From the NCBI GenBank assembly GCA_031268385.1, contig JAIRXH010000030.1:1-32713 (forward strand): a DNA stretch of 32,713 bases, read 5' to 3'. Numbering within the stretch: the first letter of the stretch is position 1; each line of letters starts with the position of its first letter. Origin of the DNA: Treponema sp. (GTDB lineage: Bacteria > Spirochaetota > Spirochaetia > Treponematales > Breznakiellaceae). Below the pieces are notes generated by a model that saw nothing but the letters and a program-made list of their open reading frames with translations, searched no databases and was not told the DNA's origin. The position numbers and the translations under genes are program-made. Of the stretch, positions 18,146-25,519 are shown in pieces.

Positions 18146-19177
18146 ATGAAAAACATGACGCAGAAGGTACTGTTGCTTTCGCTCATCATGACATTGACGG
18201 GTTTTGCCGCGGTATTCGCCGGCGGAACCCAGGCGGGCGGCGGCGGTAATGTTCACGCGTTCGTATTCAAAAGTACGGGGAATCCCTACGGCGAACGGCA
18301 GATGAGCGGCTTTGAGGCCGGCATCAAGGAACAGGGCGGAACGGCGATACTGCGCGCTCCGGATCTTCCCACAGCGGAAGCCCAGATCCAGATGGTTGAT
18401 CAGCTTATCGCCCAGAGGGTCGCTTCCCTTTGCATTGTCGGCAATGACTTTGACGCGCTGCAGCCTGTCCTTACAAAGGCGAAAAACGCGGGGATAAAGA
18501 TTTATTCGCTGGACTCGTCGGTAAATCCCGCAAGCCGTCTTACCCACGTGAACCAGGCGGACTCCGAGAAGATCGGCATTACCCTCGTGGAAGCGGCCTA
18601 CGACCTCGCCGGCGGATCGGGAGAAATCGCCATTCTTTCGGCTACCAGTCAGGCTTCGAACCAGAACCTCTGGATCGATTACATGAGAAAGGAACTGGCG
18701 AAACCCCAGTATGCCGGCCTCAACCTGGTCAAGGTTGCCTACGGGGATGACCTCCGCGACAAATCCGTTTCCGAGACGGAAGGGCTCCTTTTAAGTTATC
18801 CGAACCTGAAGGTGATCATCGCCCCCACCACCGTAGGCATTGCCGCGGCGGGCAAGGTACTCTCCGACCGGGGCTTACAGGGCAAGGTGTATCTTACCGG
18901 CCTTGGCCTGCCTTCGGAAATGGCCGAATACATAGACAACGGCGCCTGCCCCTATATGTACCTGTGGAATCCTATCGACGTAGGCTACCTTGGGGCGTAT
19001 GTGGCCACGGGCCTTACCGCCGGAACCATCACCGGCAAGGAAGGGGAAAAATTCTCCGCCGGCAGGCTGGGTGAATACACCATCACCAAAGCCCCCGACG
19101 GCGGCACCGAAGTGCTCCTTGGCCCGCCCTTCAAATTCGACAAATCAAACATTGCCGACTGGAAGAGCGTGTATTAA
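18146..19177 (+). CDS. Periplasmic sugar-binding protein, operon copy (RhaS-like)
   Basis: A 343-aa solute-binding protein with a signal peptide (MTQKVLLLSLIMTLTGFAAVFAGG) and a Peripla_BP_4 fold. It is a paralogue of the protein at 10982 with long identical blocks in the hinge and binding regions (ILSATSQASNQNLWIDYM, KVAYGDDLRDKSVSETEGLLLSYP). The N-terminal lobe differs most (VFKSTGNPYGERQMSGFEAG versus VFRSLGNPYVEKEMIGWEAG), which could tune specificity or affinity. GGAGGT precedes ATG 18146; the track's TTG at 18140 is not used. It is the usual partner of the ABC genes just upstream. Hairpins follow its stop codon and may stabilise its mRNA relative to the downstream mutarotase. Confidence 0.95.
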   Translation: MKNMTQKVLLLSLIMTLTGFAAVFAGGTQAGGGGNVHAFVFKSTGNPYGERQMSGFEAGIKEQGGTAILRAPDLPTAEAQIQMVDQLIAQRVASLCIVGNDFDALQPVLTKAKNAGIKIYSLDSSVNPASRLTHVNQADSEKIGITLVEAAYDLAGGSGEIAILSATSQASNQNLWIDYMRKELAKPQYAGLNLVKVAYGDDLRDKSVSETEGLLLSYPNLKVIIAPTTVGIAAAGKVLSDRGLQGKVYLTGLGLPSEMAEYIDNGACPYMYLWNPIDVGYLGAYVATGLTAGTITGKEGEKFSAGRLGEYTITKAPDGGTEVLLGPPFKFDKSNIADWKSVY

Positions 19178-19186
19178 CAGTTCCGG

Positions 19187-19259
19187 GAACCTCTGGAAAC
19201 CCCGGTTGATAGAGGTTCTCCGGGGTCTGTCCGCGGGGCCGCGCGCCGCGCGGGCGGAC
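19187..19259 (+). promoter_or_regulatory. Interleaved hairpins between binding protein and rhaM
   Basis: GAACCTCT (19187-19194) can pair with AGAGGTTC (19211-19218), and ACCCCGG (19199-19205) with CCGGGGT (19220-19226). The arms interleave, so they are alternatives or a pseudoknot. A third G+C-rich hairpin joins GTCCGC (19229-19234) and GCGGAC (19254-19259), ending just before the rhaM ribosome site. There is no T run, so attenuation or mRNA stabilisation is more likely than simple termination. Confidence 0.5.
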
Positions 19260-19275
19260 CGTGAAGAGGCGGCAC

Positions 19276-19590
19276 ATGAAACGCAAAGCCTTTGTCATGC
19301 ATCTGCGTCCGGGATGCGGGGAAGAGTACAAAAGACGGCACGATGCAATATGGCCGGATCTCAAGGCGGAACTCCGAAAGGCGGGAGTTTCGAATTATTC
19401 CATTTATCTGGATACGAAAACAAATACCCTCTTCGCCTTTCAGTGTCTGGCGGACGACGCTACCGATGACAGGCTGGCGGAACAGGAGATCGTGAAAAAA
19501 TGGTGGCACATGATGCGGGATTTGATGGATACCAATCCCGATGAGTCGCCGGTCTCAGACCCCCTGGAAGAAGTGTTTCACATGGATTAA
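19276..19590 (+). CDS. rhaM: L-rhamnose mutarotase
   Basis: RhaM (YiiL/RhaU) interconverts alpha- and beta-L-rhamnopyranose so that the isomerase is fed the right anomer. The product is 104 aa, the same length as the E. coli enzyme, and lines up throughout (RKAFVMHLRPGCGEEYKRRHDAIWPDL, NYSIYLD, KKWWHMM, NPDESPVSDPLEEVFHMD). Known active-site residues are kept: Tyr18, His22, Tyr41, Trp76 and Trp77. ATG 19276 with GAAGAGG upstream is preferred to the track GTG at 19261. It is the last gene of the isomerase/ABC operon and the best clue to its sugar. No strong terminator is visible after it. Confidence 0.93.
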   Translation: MKRKAFVMHLRPGCGEEYKRRHDAIWPDLKAELRKAGVSNYSIYLDTKTNTLFAFQCLADDATDDRLAEQEIVKKWWHMMRDLMDTNPDESPVSDPLEEVFHMD

Positions 19591-19678
19591 CGGGGGGAGG
19601 CCGGCCCCGAAGGCCCTGTTCCGTGTTCCCGTACCTTGTAACGCTTGAACATACCGATACGGAAACCGTACCCCGCGT

Positions 19679-20386
19679 TTACAAATTTGCCAATACCCCT
19701 ACCCCCACAGAAAATGTGAGAATGTCTATATTCGATGGTTTATAAGAATAAACGTTGGTTCCGGTATCAGTCCAATAATAATTGCCGCGTAACTTTTCTT
19801 TGTATTCATACTCCTTTTTTACGGGGAATCCAATTCTTGAAAAAAGCCCTATTTTAAAATGATCATTTAGCCGGAACAGGGCGTCAATTCCCGAGAACAA
19901 ATTTATATAACTATAATCCCAGGTTCTGTCATAGGGTACGGGATCCCAGCCCCACGTATAGCTGGGATTTTTTTGCGTATAGGATGTCCAGCAAAACAGC
20001 ATCCCCAAAGGAATTGTCAAGTCAAATCTTGAAGTTTTTATTGGCTTGAAACCCGCTTCCAGACCAAATTTGAAATTCTCTGTGTCCATTACGCCGGTAA
20101 GGCTTTCAGCGCCGTCGGTAAAACCGACTACGCCGTATAAAGGCAGGCCAATATCGAAAAAAACACGTGGAACAACTCTTCCAAAATCATAACCAAGCGC
20201 AATCTCGAACAGCATATTATTTGTTTTAATGACAAAATCACCTTCCGAAAATTGCTCGTAATCATATAGAACATTAAAACCCAGAAATATTTTTTGTATC
20301 CAGGGCGCAACATAGAATCTGTTTTGGGAATATCCAAAAGTTGACAGGTTCAACAGAACTAAACCGAAAAAAATCCCTTTACGCAT
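19679..20386 (-). CDS. Putative outer-membrane beta-barrel protein
   Basis: A 235-aa exported protein that I cannot assign to a named family. It has a signal peptide (MRKGIFFGLVLLNLSTFGYSQ) followed by alternating polar/hydrophobic, aromatic-rich segments (FEIALGYDFGRVVPRVFFDIGLPLYG, HFKIGLFSRIGFPVKKEY, ILTFSVGVGVLANL) that look like beta strands of a small outer-membrane barrel. ATG 20386 after GGGAGG is the start, not the track start at 20431. It is the second gene after the lipoprotein, with a 14-nt gap, so the two are probably co-transcribed from the promoter next to XRE copy 2. A surface or envelope role is inferred. Confidence 0.75.
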   Translation of the reverse strand: MRKGIFFGLVLLNLSTFGYSQNRFYVAPWIQKIFLGFNVLYDYEQFSEGDFVIKTNNMLFEIALGYDFGRVVPRVFFDIGLPLYGVVGFTDGAESLTGVMDTENFKFGLEAGFKPIKTSRFDLTIPLGMLFCWTSYTQKNPSYTWGWDPVPYDRTWDYSYINLFSGIDALFRLNDHFKIGLFSRIGFPVKKEYEYKEKLRGNYYWTDTGTNVYSYKPSNIDILTFSVGVGVLANL

Positions 20387-20400
20387 GATAACCTCCCTTA

Positions 20401-20919
20401 CTACTTGGCAAAAACATTGTTTGTCTTCCATTCACGAAAATTCCATTCTGAATCCGGAAATTCACTCTGGAAGTCTAATTTTACGACATCATAATCAACA
20501 AGCTGGTATGAATATCCGTCATCTTCCAGATCTATTTGAATTACGCCCATATTGTTTACCATTCCTTCTTCAAGAGTAATAAAGAACGGCCCGTTTAACG
20601 TCATTTGATAGATTCTCCCTGCGTTCCGTTCTATGAAAAATTTTTGAATTGTATAGCTGCCGCCGGCCAATTTGCCCGTGAGAAACCATCCGTCTTTTTG
20701 GGTCGAGACGAAAAATATTTTACCGGACTGGTTGTTCCGAAAATAAATTCTTATGCCAAACCTGTAGGTTCCGTTACCGCCGCGCATCTTATCCGTGGTT
20801 TTCCAGTTTACCAAAAATTTGCCGGCCACAAGGGTGTTTTGTTCCGGGGTTGGAACAGGGACTGATGTACAGCCTGCCAAAACTACCGTTATAAACAGTA
20901 CAGCTATTTTCGTTCGCAT
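20401..20919 (-). CDS. Putative lipoprotein
   Basis: A 172-aa protein with a clear lipoprotein signal (MRTKIAVLFITVVLAGC), a Pro-rich linker (TSVPVPTPEQNT) and a beta-rich body (TYRFGIRIYFRNNQSGKIFFVSTQKDGWFLTGKLAGGSYTIQKFF). The body looks like a small Ig- or carboxypeptidase-regulatory-like sandwich, but I do not recognise a family. It is the first gene after the strong minus-strand promoter at 21060-21032, which overlaps the XRE operator. It therefore probably belongs to the same regulated surface cassette as the outer-membrane protein just downstream. Confidence 0.8.
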   Translation of the reverse strand: MRTKIAVLFITVVLAGCTSVPVPTPEQNTLVAGKFLVNWKTTDKMRGGNGTYRFGIRIYFRNNQSGKIFFVSTQKDGWFLTGKLAGGSYTIQKFFIERNAGRIYQMTLNGPFFITLEEGMVNNMGVIQIDLEDDGYSYQLVDYDVVKLDFQSEFPDSEWNFREWKTNNVFAK

Positions 20920-20971
20920 TTAAAGCCCTGCCTTTCGTTGTTCATTCCCGGTTTCGGCGGAATTCGCCTGT

Positions 20972-21089
20972 AATTCACTGGAATCCGCGCCATAAAAACA
21001 TAAAACTAGCTTACAGCTAATTTTATACTATATTTTACCTAGTCTTTAGCCAATTGTCAAGTTTTTTCATTGGCTATTAGCATGAATTT
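20972..21089. promoter_or_regulatory. Divergent control region, XRE copy 2 / lipoprotein operon
   Basis: Toward the lipoprotein, TTGACA (minus, 21060-21055), a 17-bp spacer and TAAAAT (21037-21032) form a strong promoter. A perfect inverted repeat TAGCCAAT (21047-21054) / ATTGGCTA (21069-21076), 14 bp apart, overlaps it; spacing and placement equal those at copy 1. A second palindrome, TAGCT-TAC-AGCTA, is at 21007-21019. AATTCACTGGAAT at 20972-20984 is shared with copy 1. The last ~20 bp before the XRE start are identical in both copies. Confidence 0.75.
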
Positions 21090-21488
21090 ATGGCCTTAAA
21101 AGACATTTTCATTGTCAACCTGAAAAAGACCAGAAAAGAGCGGCGCGTTTCGCAAATGAAGCTGGCCGAGATGTGCAATACCGCCGCAAGCTATATTGGT
21201 GAAATTGAGACCGGCCGTAAATTTCCTTCCGTGGAAATGATAGAAAAAATCGCCAAGGCCTTGGACATAGAGGCATACCGGTTTTTTGTAGACAAGGGCG
21301 CCGAGGACAAAAACAATGAAAAGATCGCCGCTTACTTCACGAATCTGCCGTCCGAATCCCGGCAGTTCCTGCTGGACAGCATCATGAACGCCATAAGCGA
21401 CGGTCTTCTTAAAACCCTTAACCCCGAAAACGAATCCGCACCCGCGCCTCAAACCCGCTTGTTAAAAAAGAAAGCTCCCCGCCGTTAA
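21090..21488 (+). CDS. XRE-family transcriptional regulator, copy 2
   Basis: A 132-aa paralogue of the regulator at 8606, with the same N-terminal Cro/CI-type helix-turn-helix (about residues 7-62). The likely recognition segment (NTAASYIGEIETGRKFPSVEM) is identical in both, so both should bind the same DNA site. The C-terminal thirds differ in detail (TNLPSESRQFLLDSIMNAISDGLL). No ribosome site precedes ATG 21090, and the same MNLWP-stop mini-frame overlaps the start. It probably represses itself and the divergent lipoprotein/outer-membrane protein operon; cross-regulation with copy 1 is likely. The 3' end overlaps a possible convergent 80-aa gene. Confidence 0.92.
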   Translation: MALKDIFIVNLKKTRKERRVSQMKLAEMCNTAASYIGEIETGRKFPSVEMIEKIAKALDIEAYRFFVDKGAEDKNNEKIAAYFTNLPSESRQFLLDSIMNAISDGLLKTLNPENESAPAPQTRLLKKKAPRR

Positions 21489-21660
21489 GTTCCGATACTG
21501 AAAAATCGATTGTGAAGACCTCGCCATTGTTTGTTTTTTTTCCGTCTTTCTCAATCAGACAATGCAGGGGTGAAGAAGCGCGAAATTTGTTCCCCGCCGG
21601 TGATATATGCAAGTCAATAACAAGGTCCTGAATGGAAATACAATGTTTTGTGGGCAGCAC
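21418..21660 (-). CDS. Possible 80-aa hypothetical protein
   Basis: An ORF on the minus strand begins with GTG at 21660, preceded by AAGGAG at good spacing. It encodes MLPTKHCISIQDLVIDLHISPAGNKFRASSPLHCLIEKDG followed by a polar, beta-like tail. No family is recognised. The final ~24 codons overlap the 3' end of XRE copy 2 on the opposite strand, so the last part may be shadow coding. A real small gene, or the remnant of a longer one, is plausible. Confidence 0.4.
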   Translation of the reverse strand: MLPTKHCISIQDLVIDLHISPAGNKFRASSPLHCLIEKDGKKTNNGEVFTIDFSVSELNGGELSFLTSGFEARVRIRFRG

Positions 21661-21755
21661 ATTTTTCTCCTTGCGTTTGCCTAAAACAGAGTTATTTTCC
21701 CTTTTTTTGACTATGGCGGGTCACAGGGAATGCAAGAAAATAGATTGGACTTGCG

Positions 21756-21771
21756 CGGCAGTTAGCTGCCG
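21756..21771 (-). terminator. Weak hairpin after the large helical protein gene
   Basis: CGGCAG-TTAG-CTGCCG forms a short stable stem about 10 nt beyond the stop codon at 21782 of the minus-strand operon. No T run follows in that direction, so it may be only an mRNA 3' hairpin. Confidence 0.3.
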
Positions 21772-21781
21772 GTTAGCCCTG

Positions 21782-24646
21782 TTACATATTCCTTCTGAAT
21801 TCGCTGTTTCTTGTTGTAAGCGCCTCCTTTTCATCAAAAAAGACATCGAGGGTGAGCATGTGGGCGCGGCGCAGCCACCAGAAGGCCTGTATAAGACGCC
21901 GCCTGTGGGAACCTTCTTCCGGGCTGTCCCCCGTTTTTCGTAGACGCCGCGCCGTCTTTGCCGCCGCTTCCTTTACCATAGGTGAAGGATCGTTTTCCGC
22001 CGCTTTTTCCAGCACAGAATGAAAAAAATGCCCCTTCCCGTCCGTGTCAACCCCCAAGTCCGCAATCGCCCGTACATAGGCGTACCGCCAGTGAGGATTC
22101 GGCTCCCGGAAGCCAGGATCAAAACCTTCGAGTTTCCTTTCGGCGCCAGTATAATTTTCCAGCCTGTCCAGGGGATCGCCCCGGTCTTTTGCGGGCAACG
22201 GTTTAAGATAATCGCAGAATTCATCGGCCATATCCCGGCGCAGTTTTTTAAGCCTGTCATCATTATCCCGCCGGTGCAGTAACTGATAAATGGCCGCAGC
22301 GGTATTTTCCGTGTTTACCGGAAGCAGTTTTTTATCCAACAGAATATTTCTTGAATTTCTGAAAGTCAGCAGCAGTGGTTTTATTCCCTTCCAGCAGTCT
22401 CCCGTTTCATAAACAATAGAAGCCGCCCAACAGGCGGTCATGGAAAAAAATTTTTCATCTTCGGCGCTTAATCCCCGTTTTTCCATCCGGCGAAACAATG
22501 AGAGATGTTTTCTGCAACGGTCAAGAATTGCGGAGACTTTTGGGGATTGTTTTTCAGGCCGGATTTTCATTTTTCCCCTGAAAAAATCATGTACTGCAAG
22601 AAACGTGTACAGATGGAAATATTCTCCGGGCTTCTCGTTGACGGCCCTGTCAATATAAAAATCAAACCAGAATTCCGGCGCGGCATCGGAGGCGGGTGAA
22701 AAATCATGTTCAGGCGGCGTTATGCCGGTAATTAAAGCGCGGTGTATTTGCTGTACGTCCGCGAAGGTTTTTCCGTTTTCCCGCATGTACAGGAGGCACA
22801 ATCCGGCGAAATTTGTGTTATACAAATAAAAGGCCCTTTCGGGAAAAAACGCGATATTTTCCAGTGTGTTTTCATGTAACGCGAAATCAATAAAGTTGAA
22901 TTTTCCATGGGTTTTTATATAGCGCATTACATCAAGTTCATTCCTTGCACGAATGTCGCAGACGGCGTTTAACAGAAAAATATCCCTTTCGGCCTCCTTG
23001 TTTGTCCTTATGAAATATCCCGCGGATAGAAAATTGCCGCCGGTGTGAATCTTCCCGTCCGGAAGGGACGCGGATTCTTTAATATGACGCCACATAAAAT
23101 CAGTTAGCGTGGAATCAATATCCCCGGCGGAAAGAAGCCGTGAAACAATTTTTTCCGGCGAAACTTTTATGTCCTCGTCGTGCGGCCAGAGGGGATCGTT
23201 TTCGGCCTCCCCGTATTTGTTCAAAAACCACAGGGAGAAAATTTTATCGATCCATTTGTCCGCCGTCCATGTGTTTGCCGGACACCGTTCTCCATCGTTT
23301 TCGGCGGGTATTGCAAGCAGGTGAAGGACAAAAGCGGCGTCGTCAATATAAGCGGCGCACAAATGTCCAAAACCGCCTGATCCCAAAAGATGGTCAAGTT
23401 CCCTCTGTATGTACCCATTCTGATTTTCAAGTATGTTATAAAGATAATGCCCCAGAAGGATTACTTCTTCTTTTTGAGGCCTTATGAACGAGAAATAATC
23501 CTGTAGAAAATCAATCACGTATCCGCCGATTCTTCCATCCGAATATTCTCTGAAATATTCGGGGAGAAACAGGCTGTCTGCGGAGAATGAGGCGGCTTTT
23601 CGGGCGATTGTTTTGATAAATTTCCGGTATTCACCGCCGTTTTTTCCCGTTTCAGAAATATAATTCAGATAGGCGGAGATCACAGTATTCCGTGATGTAC
23701 TGCTCAAGTTGGGAAAAAACAGCCGTATTGTCCCGCTCATGCCGCCCGGATCATCCTGTTTTATCCTTTTCCCGGTAAATTTGAGAAACATATCCGCCTT
23801 CTTTTTTTCATCCGGCATTATTTCCATACCGGTATACGAGCGGTACATGCATTTATCATCCTTATAAAAATCTTTTTGAATAGCGGCATCCAGCCAGACG
23901 GGTCCGTACATATCTCTTTGATCAAAAAATATTTCCGCGAGAATTCCGATTGCCTCGGGAAGAGGTGTGCCCTTGAACAGGCCGTCAACCACATCCACGT
24001 CTCCCGTCAGCGCCGCATATCCCAAAAAAGGCAGAAATGCATAACTCCCGTCTTTCCACAGAGGAAGGCTGTGATGATTTTTCTCTCCACCGCCAAAGGT
24101 TATGTCGTATATTGCCCTGTAGGATTCATGTCCCCAATAAAGAAAGGGAAGCAGTCCGCGATCCAGCATTGACAGGGGGAATCCCTCGTATTCCGCTATT
24201 AATTCCAGAGCGTATTTTTTATTGAGATACGCTTCTATGCGTTTCGCGGGCAGATGGTTCTTTTTGTTGTTTCGTTTTGCCCGTTCATATTTTTCACCGA
24301 ATGTTTTAGCGGTTTGAGCGTATTTTTTTATTTCCTCCAGAATTTCGGCAATATAGAAATGAAAAACACCGCTTCCGTCATGAAACAACTCGGGAATTAT
24401 CTGTATCCGTTCATATTCCAGTACACCGGCATCCAAAAAAGACAGATTTTCCGGGCCGCTGAATAAAAAAAGGAGCTTTTGCATATACCGGGGTCTGTCC
24501 TGAAAAGAGGAAAGATACCTTTCAAGTTCGTAAAAATTTGTTTCGGAAAGAGGATCGCCGCCGGTTACATCCCGCAGCAGGTTTTTTAACCCGTCTGTTA
24601 CATCCGGCAGCAGTTCCGGCCAATAATCGGCAGCTTCGAAAAACAA
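21782..24646 (-). CDS. Large helical repeat protein, unknown function
   Basis: About 954 aa, unrecognised. The sequence is predominantly alpha-helical with many aromatic and acidic residues and no obvious signal peptide. The C-terminus (NPHWRYAYVRAIADLGVDTDGKGHFFHSVLEKAAENDPSPMVKEAAAKTARRL) looks like HEAT-type helical repeats. The ORF track opens at 24874, but its first ~76 residues are Pro/Ser/Phe-rich and overlap the upstream membrane-protein gene in another frame. There is no suitable ATG near the 5' end. A TTG at 24646 with AGGGG upstream, 13 nt past the previous stop, gives LFFEAADYWPELLPD and is preferred. It is the last gene of the LspA operon. It may be a cytoplasmic scaffold, but that is a guess. 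Confidence 0.75.
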   Translation of the reverse strand: MFFEAADYWPELLPDVTDGLKNLLRDVTGGDPLSETNFYELERYLSSFQDRPRYMQKLLFLFSGPENLSFLDAGVLEYERIQIIPELFHDGSGVFHFYIAEILEEIKKYAQTAKTFGEKYERAKRNNKKNHLPAKRIEAYLNKKYALELIAEYEGFPLSMLDRGLLPFLYWGHESYRAIYDITFGGGEKNHHSLPLWKDGSYAFLPFLGYAALTGDVDVVDGLFKGTPLPEAIGILAEIFFDQRDMYGPVWLDAAIQKDFYKDDKCMYRSYTGMEIMPDEKKKADMFLKFTGKRIKQDDPGGMSGTIRLFFPNLSSTSRNTVISAYLNYISETGKNGGEYRKFIKTIARKAASFSADSLFLPEYFREYSDGRIGGYVIDFLQDYFSFIRPQKEEVILLGHYLYNILENQNGYIQRELDHLLGSGGFGHLCAAYIDDAAFVLHLLAIPAENDGERCPANTWTADKWIDKIFSLWFLNKYGEAENDPLWPHDEDIKVSPEKIVSRLLSAGDIDSTLTDFMWRHIKESASLPDGKIHTGGNFLSAGYFIRTNKEAERDIFLLNAVCDIRARNELDVMRYIKTHGKFNFIDFALHENTLENIAFFPERAFYLYNTNFAGLCLLYMRENGKTFADVQQIHRALITGITPPEHDFSPASDAAPEFWFDFYIDRAVNEKPGEYFHLYTFLAVHDFFRGKMKIRPEKQSPKVSAILDRCRKHLSLFRRMEKRGLSAEDEKFFSMTACWAASIVYETGDCWKGIKPLLLTFRNSRNILLDKKLLPVNTENTAAAIYQLLHRRDNDDRLKKLRRDMADEFCDYLKPLPAKDRGDPLDRLENYTGAERKLEGFDPGFREPNPHWRYAYVRAIADLGVDTDGKGHFFHSVLEKAAENDPSPMVKEAAAKTARRLRKTGDSPEEGSHRRRLIQAFWWLRRAHMLTLDVFFDEKEALTTRNSEFRRNM

Positions 24647-24659
24647 ACTGCCTGTACCC

Positions 24660-24950
24660 CTAGTCCCGGCGCGAGGGCGGCCGGCGCTTGCCGAAAATCG
24701 GGTCAAAGTATTTTTCCACATCGACGCGCTTGAGAAGCTGTTTAAGAATAAGCCGGTAAATAATAAAGGAAAGGGCAATGGCGGCAATGAAGATGACCGG
24801 AAAACCCCACGCGGCCGCGCTTTCCGGAAGCAGAACGGCAAGGAAACGGGCGTACAGTACAAAGAGAAGGACAAAGCACATCACCGTTACCAGAATGTTG
24901 AAAACAGTTGCCCCAAGGATAAAAACAAGGGTATTGGCTTTTTTATTCAT
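24660..24950 (-). CDS. Small inner-membrane protein
   Basis: A 96-aa protein with two clear transmembrane segments (NTLVFILGATVFNILVTVMCFVLLFVLYARFL and WGFPVIFIAAIALSFIIYRLIL) and a basic cytoplasmic tail ending RRPPSRRD. ATG 24950 shares a base with the lspA stop (TGATG), so translation is coupled; the longer ORF from 25052 is ignored. Its function is not known to me. Tight coupling to lspA suggests an envelope role. Confidence 0.8.
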   Translation of the reverse strand: MNKKANTLVFILGATVFNILVTVMCFVLLFVLYARFLAVLLPESAAAWGFPVIFIAAIALSFIIYRLILKQLLKRVDVEKYFDPIFGKRRPPSRRD

Positions 24951-25474
24951 CACGCAGCCTCGCTTTTGGTTTTTTTGGATGTCAGCATGGTAACAATCAG
25001 AACAAGGCAGGAAACAACCACGCTGGCGTCGGCAATATTGAAGGTAGGCCACCTGTCCATTCCAAGAAGCCCGTAGAATTTTATACTGATAAAGTCAACC
25101 ACTCCGTCCGGCCGGAAGATGCGGTCTATGATGTTGCCCAGTCCGCCGCCCATGATCCCCGCCACGGCCCAGCGCTGTACGCCGGTAAGATCGCCGGTCT
25201 TCCAAAAATACACAAGGAGCACGATGAGTACAAGAAGCGGAATGACAATAAAAAGCACGGGTCTGAACAGATCCGGAATATTTCTGCCAAGACTGAACGC
25301 GATTGCCTTGTTCCGTACATGCCAAATTTCCAGAAAACCGTTGTTGAATGCGTCGTATATCCTGACATTCTGGGGCCAGTGTTTGACTATATAGTCCTTG
25401 CTCGCCTGATCGGCTATCAAGATGACAGCCGTTAATAAAAAGGGAAGTATTTTCTTCCTGAATGTCACAGTCAT
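24950..25474 (-). CDS. lspA: Lipoprotein signal peptidase (signal peptidase II)
   Basis: LspA is the inner-membrane aspartyl protease that cuts prolipoprotein signal peptides just before the lipid-modified Cys. The 174-aa product has four hydrophobic segments and the conserved motifs ADQASKDYI, RNKAIAFSLG, GGGLGNIIDRI, GVVDFI and FNIADA. Catalytic aspartates should be Asp127 (VVDF) and Asp149 (NIAD). ATG 25474 with GGAG at good spacing is preferred to the GTG at 25480. It serves the lipoproteins predicted here (the CAP protein and the 20401 protein) among others. It lies between the Nif3-like gene and the small membrane protein in one minus-strand run. Confidence 0.96.
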   Translation of the reverse strand: MTVTFRKKILPFLLTAVILIADQASKDYIVKHWPQNVRIYDAFNNGFLEIWHVRNKAIAFSLGRNIPDLFRPVLFIVIPLLVLIVLLVYFWKTGDLTGVQRWAVAGIMGGGLGNIIDRIFRPDGVVDFISIKFYGLLGMDRWPTFNIADASVVVSCLVLIVTMLTSKKTKSEAA

Positions 25475-25519
25475 TTCCACTCCGTTTATGTTTCGTTCCT
25501 TCTGTTTTTGCGGCCGGGA

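Noticed and set aside
19591-19660. G+C-rich stretch after rhaM as a terminator
   Set aside because: Only short, ambiguous stems (GGCC repeats) and no T run.
24647-24874. N-terminal extension of the large helical protein ORF
   Set aside because: It overlaps the coupled membrane-protein gene in another frame and reads as Pro/Ser/Phe-rich shadow sequence.
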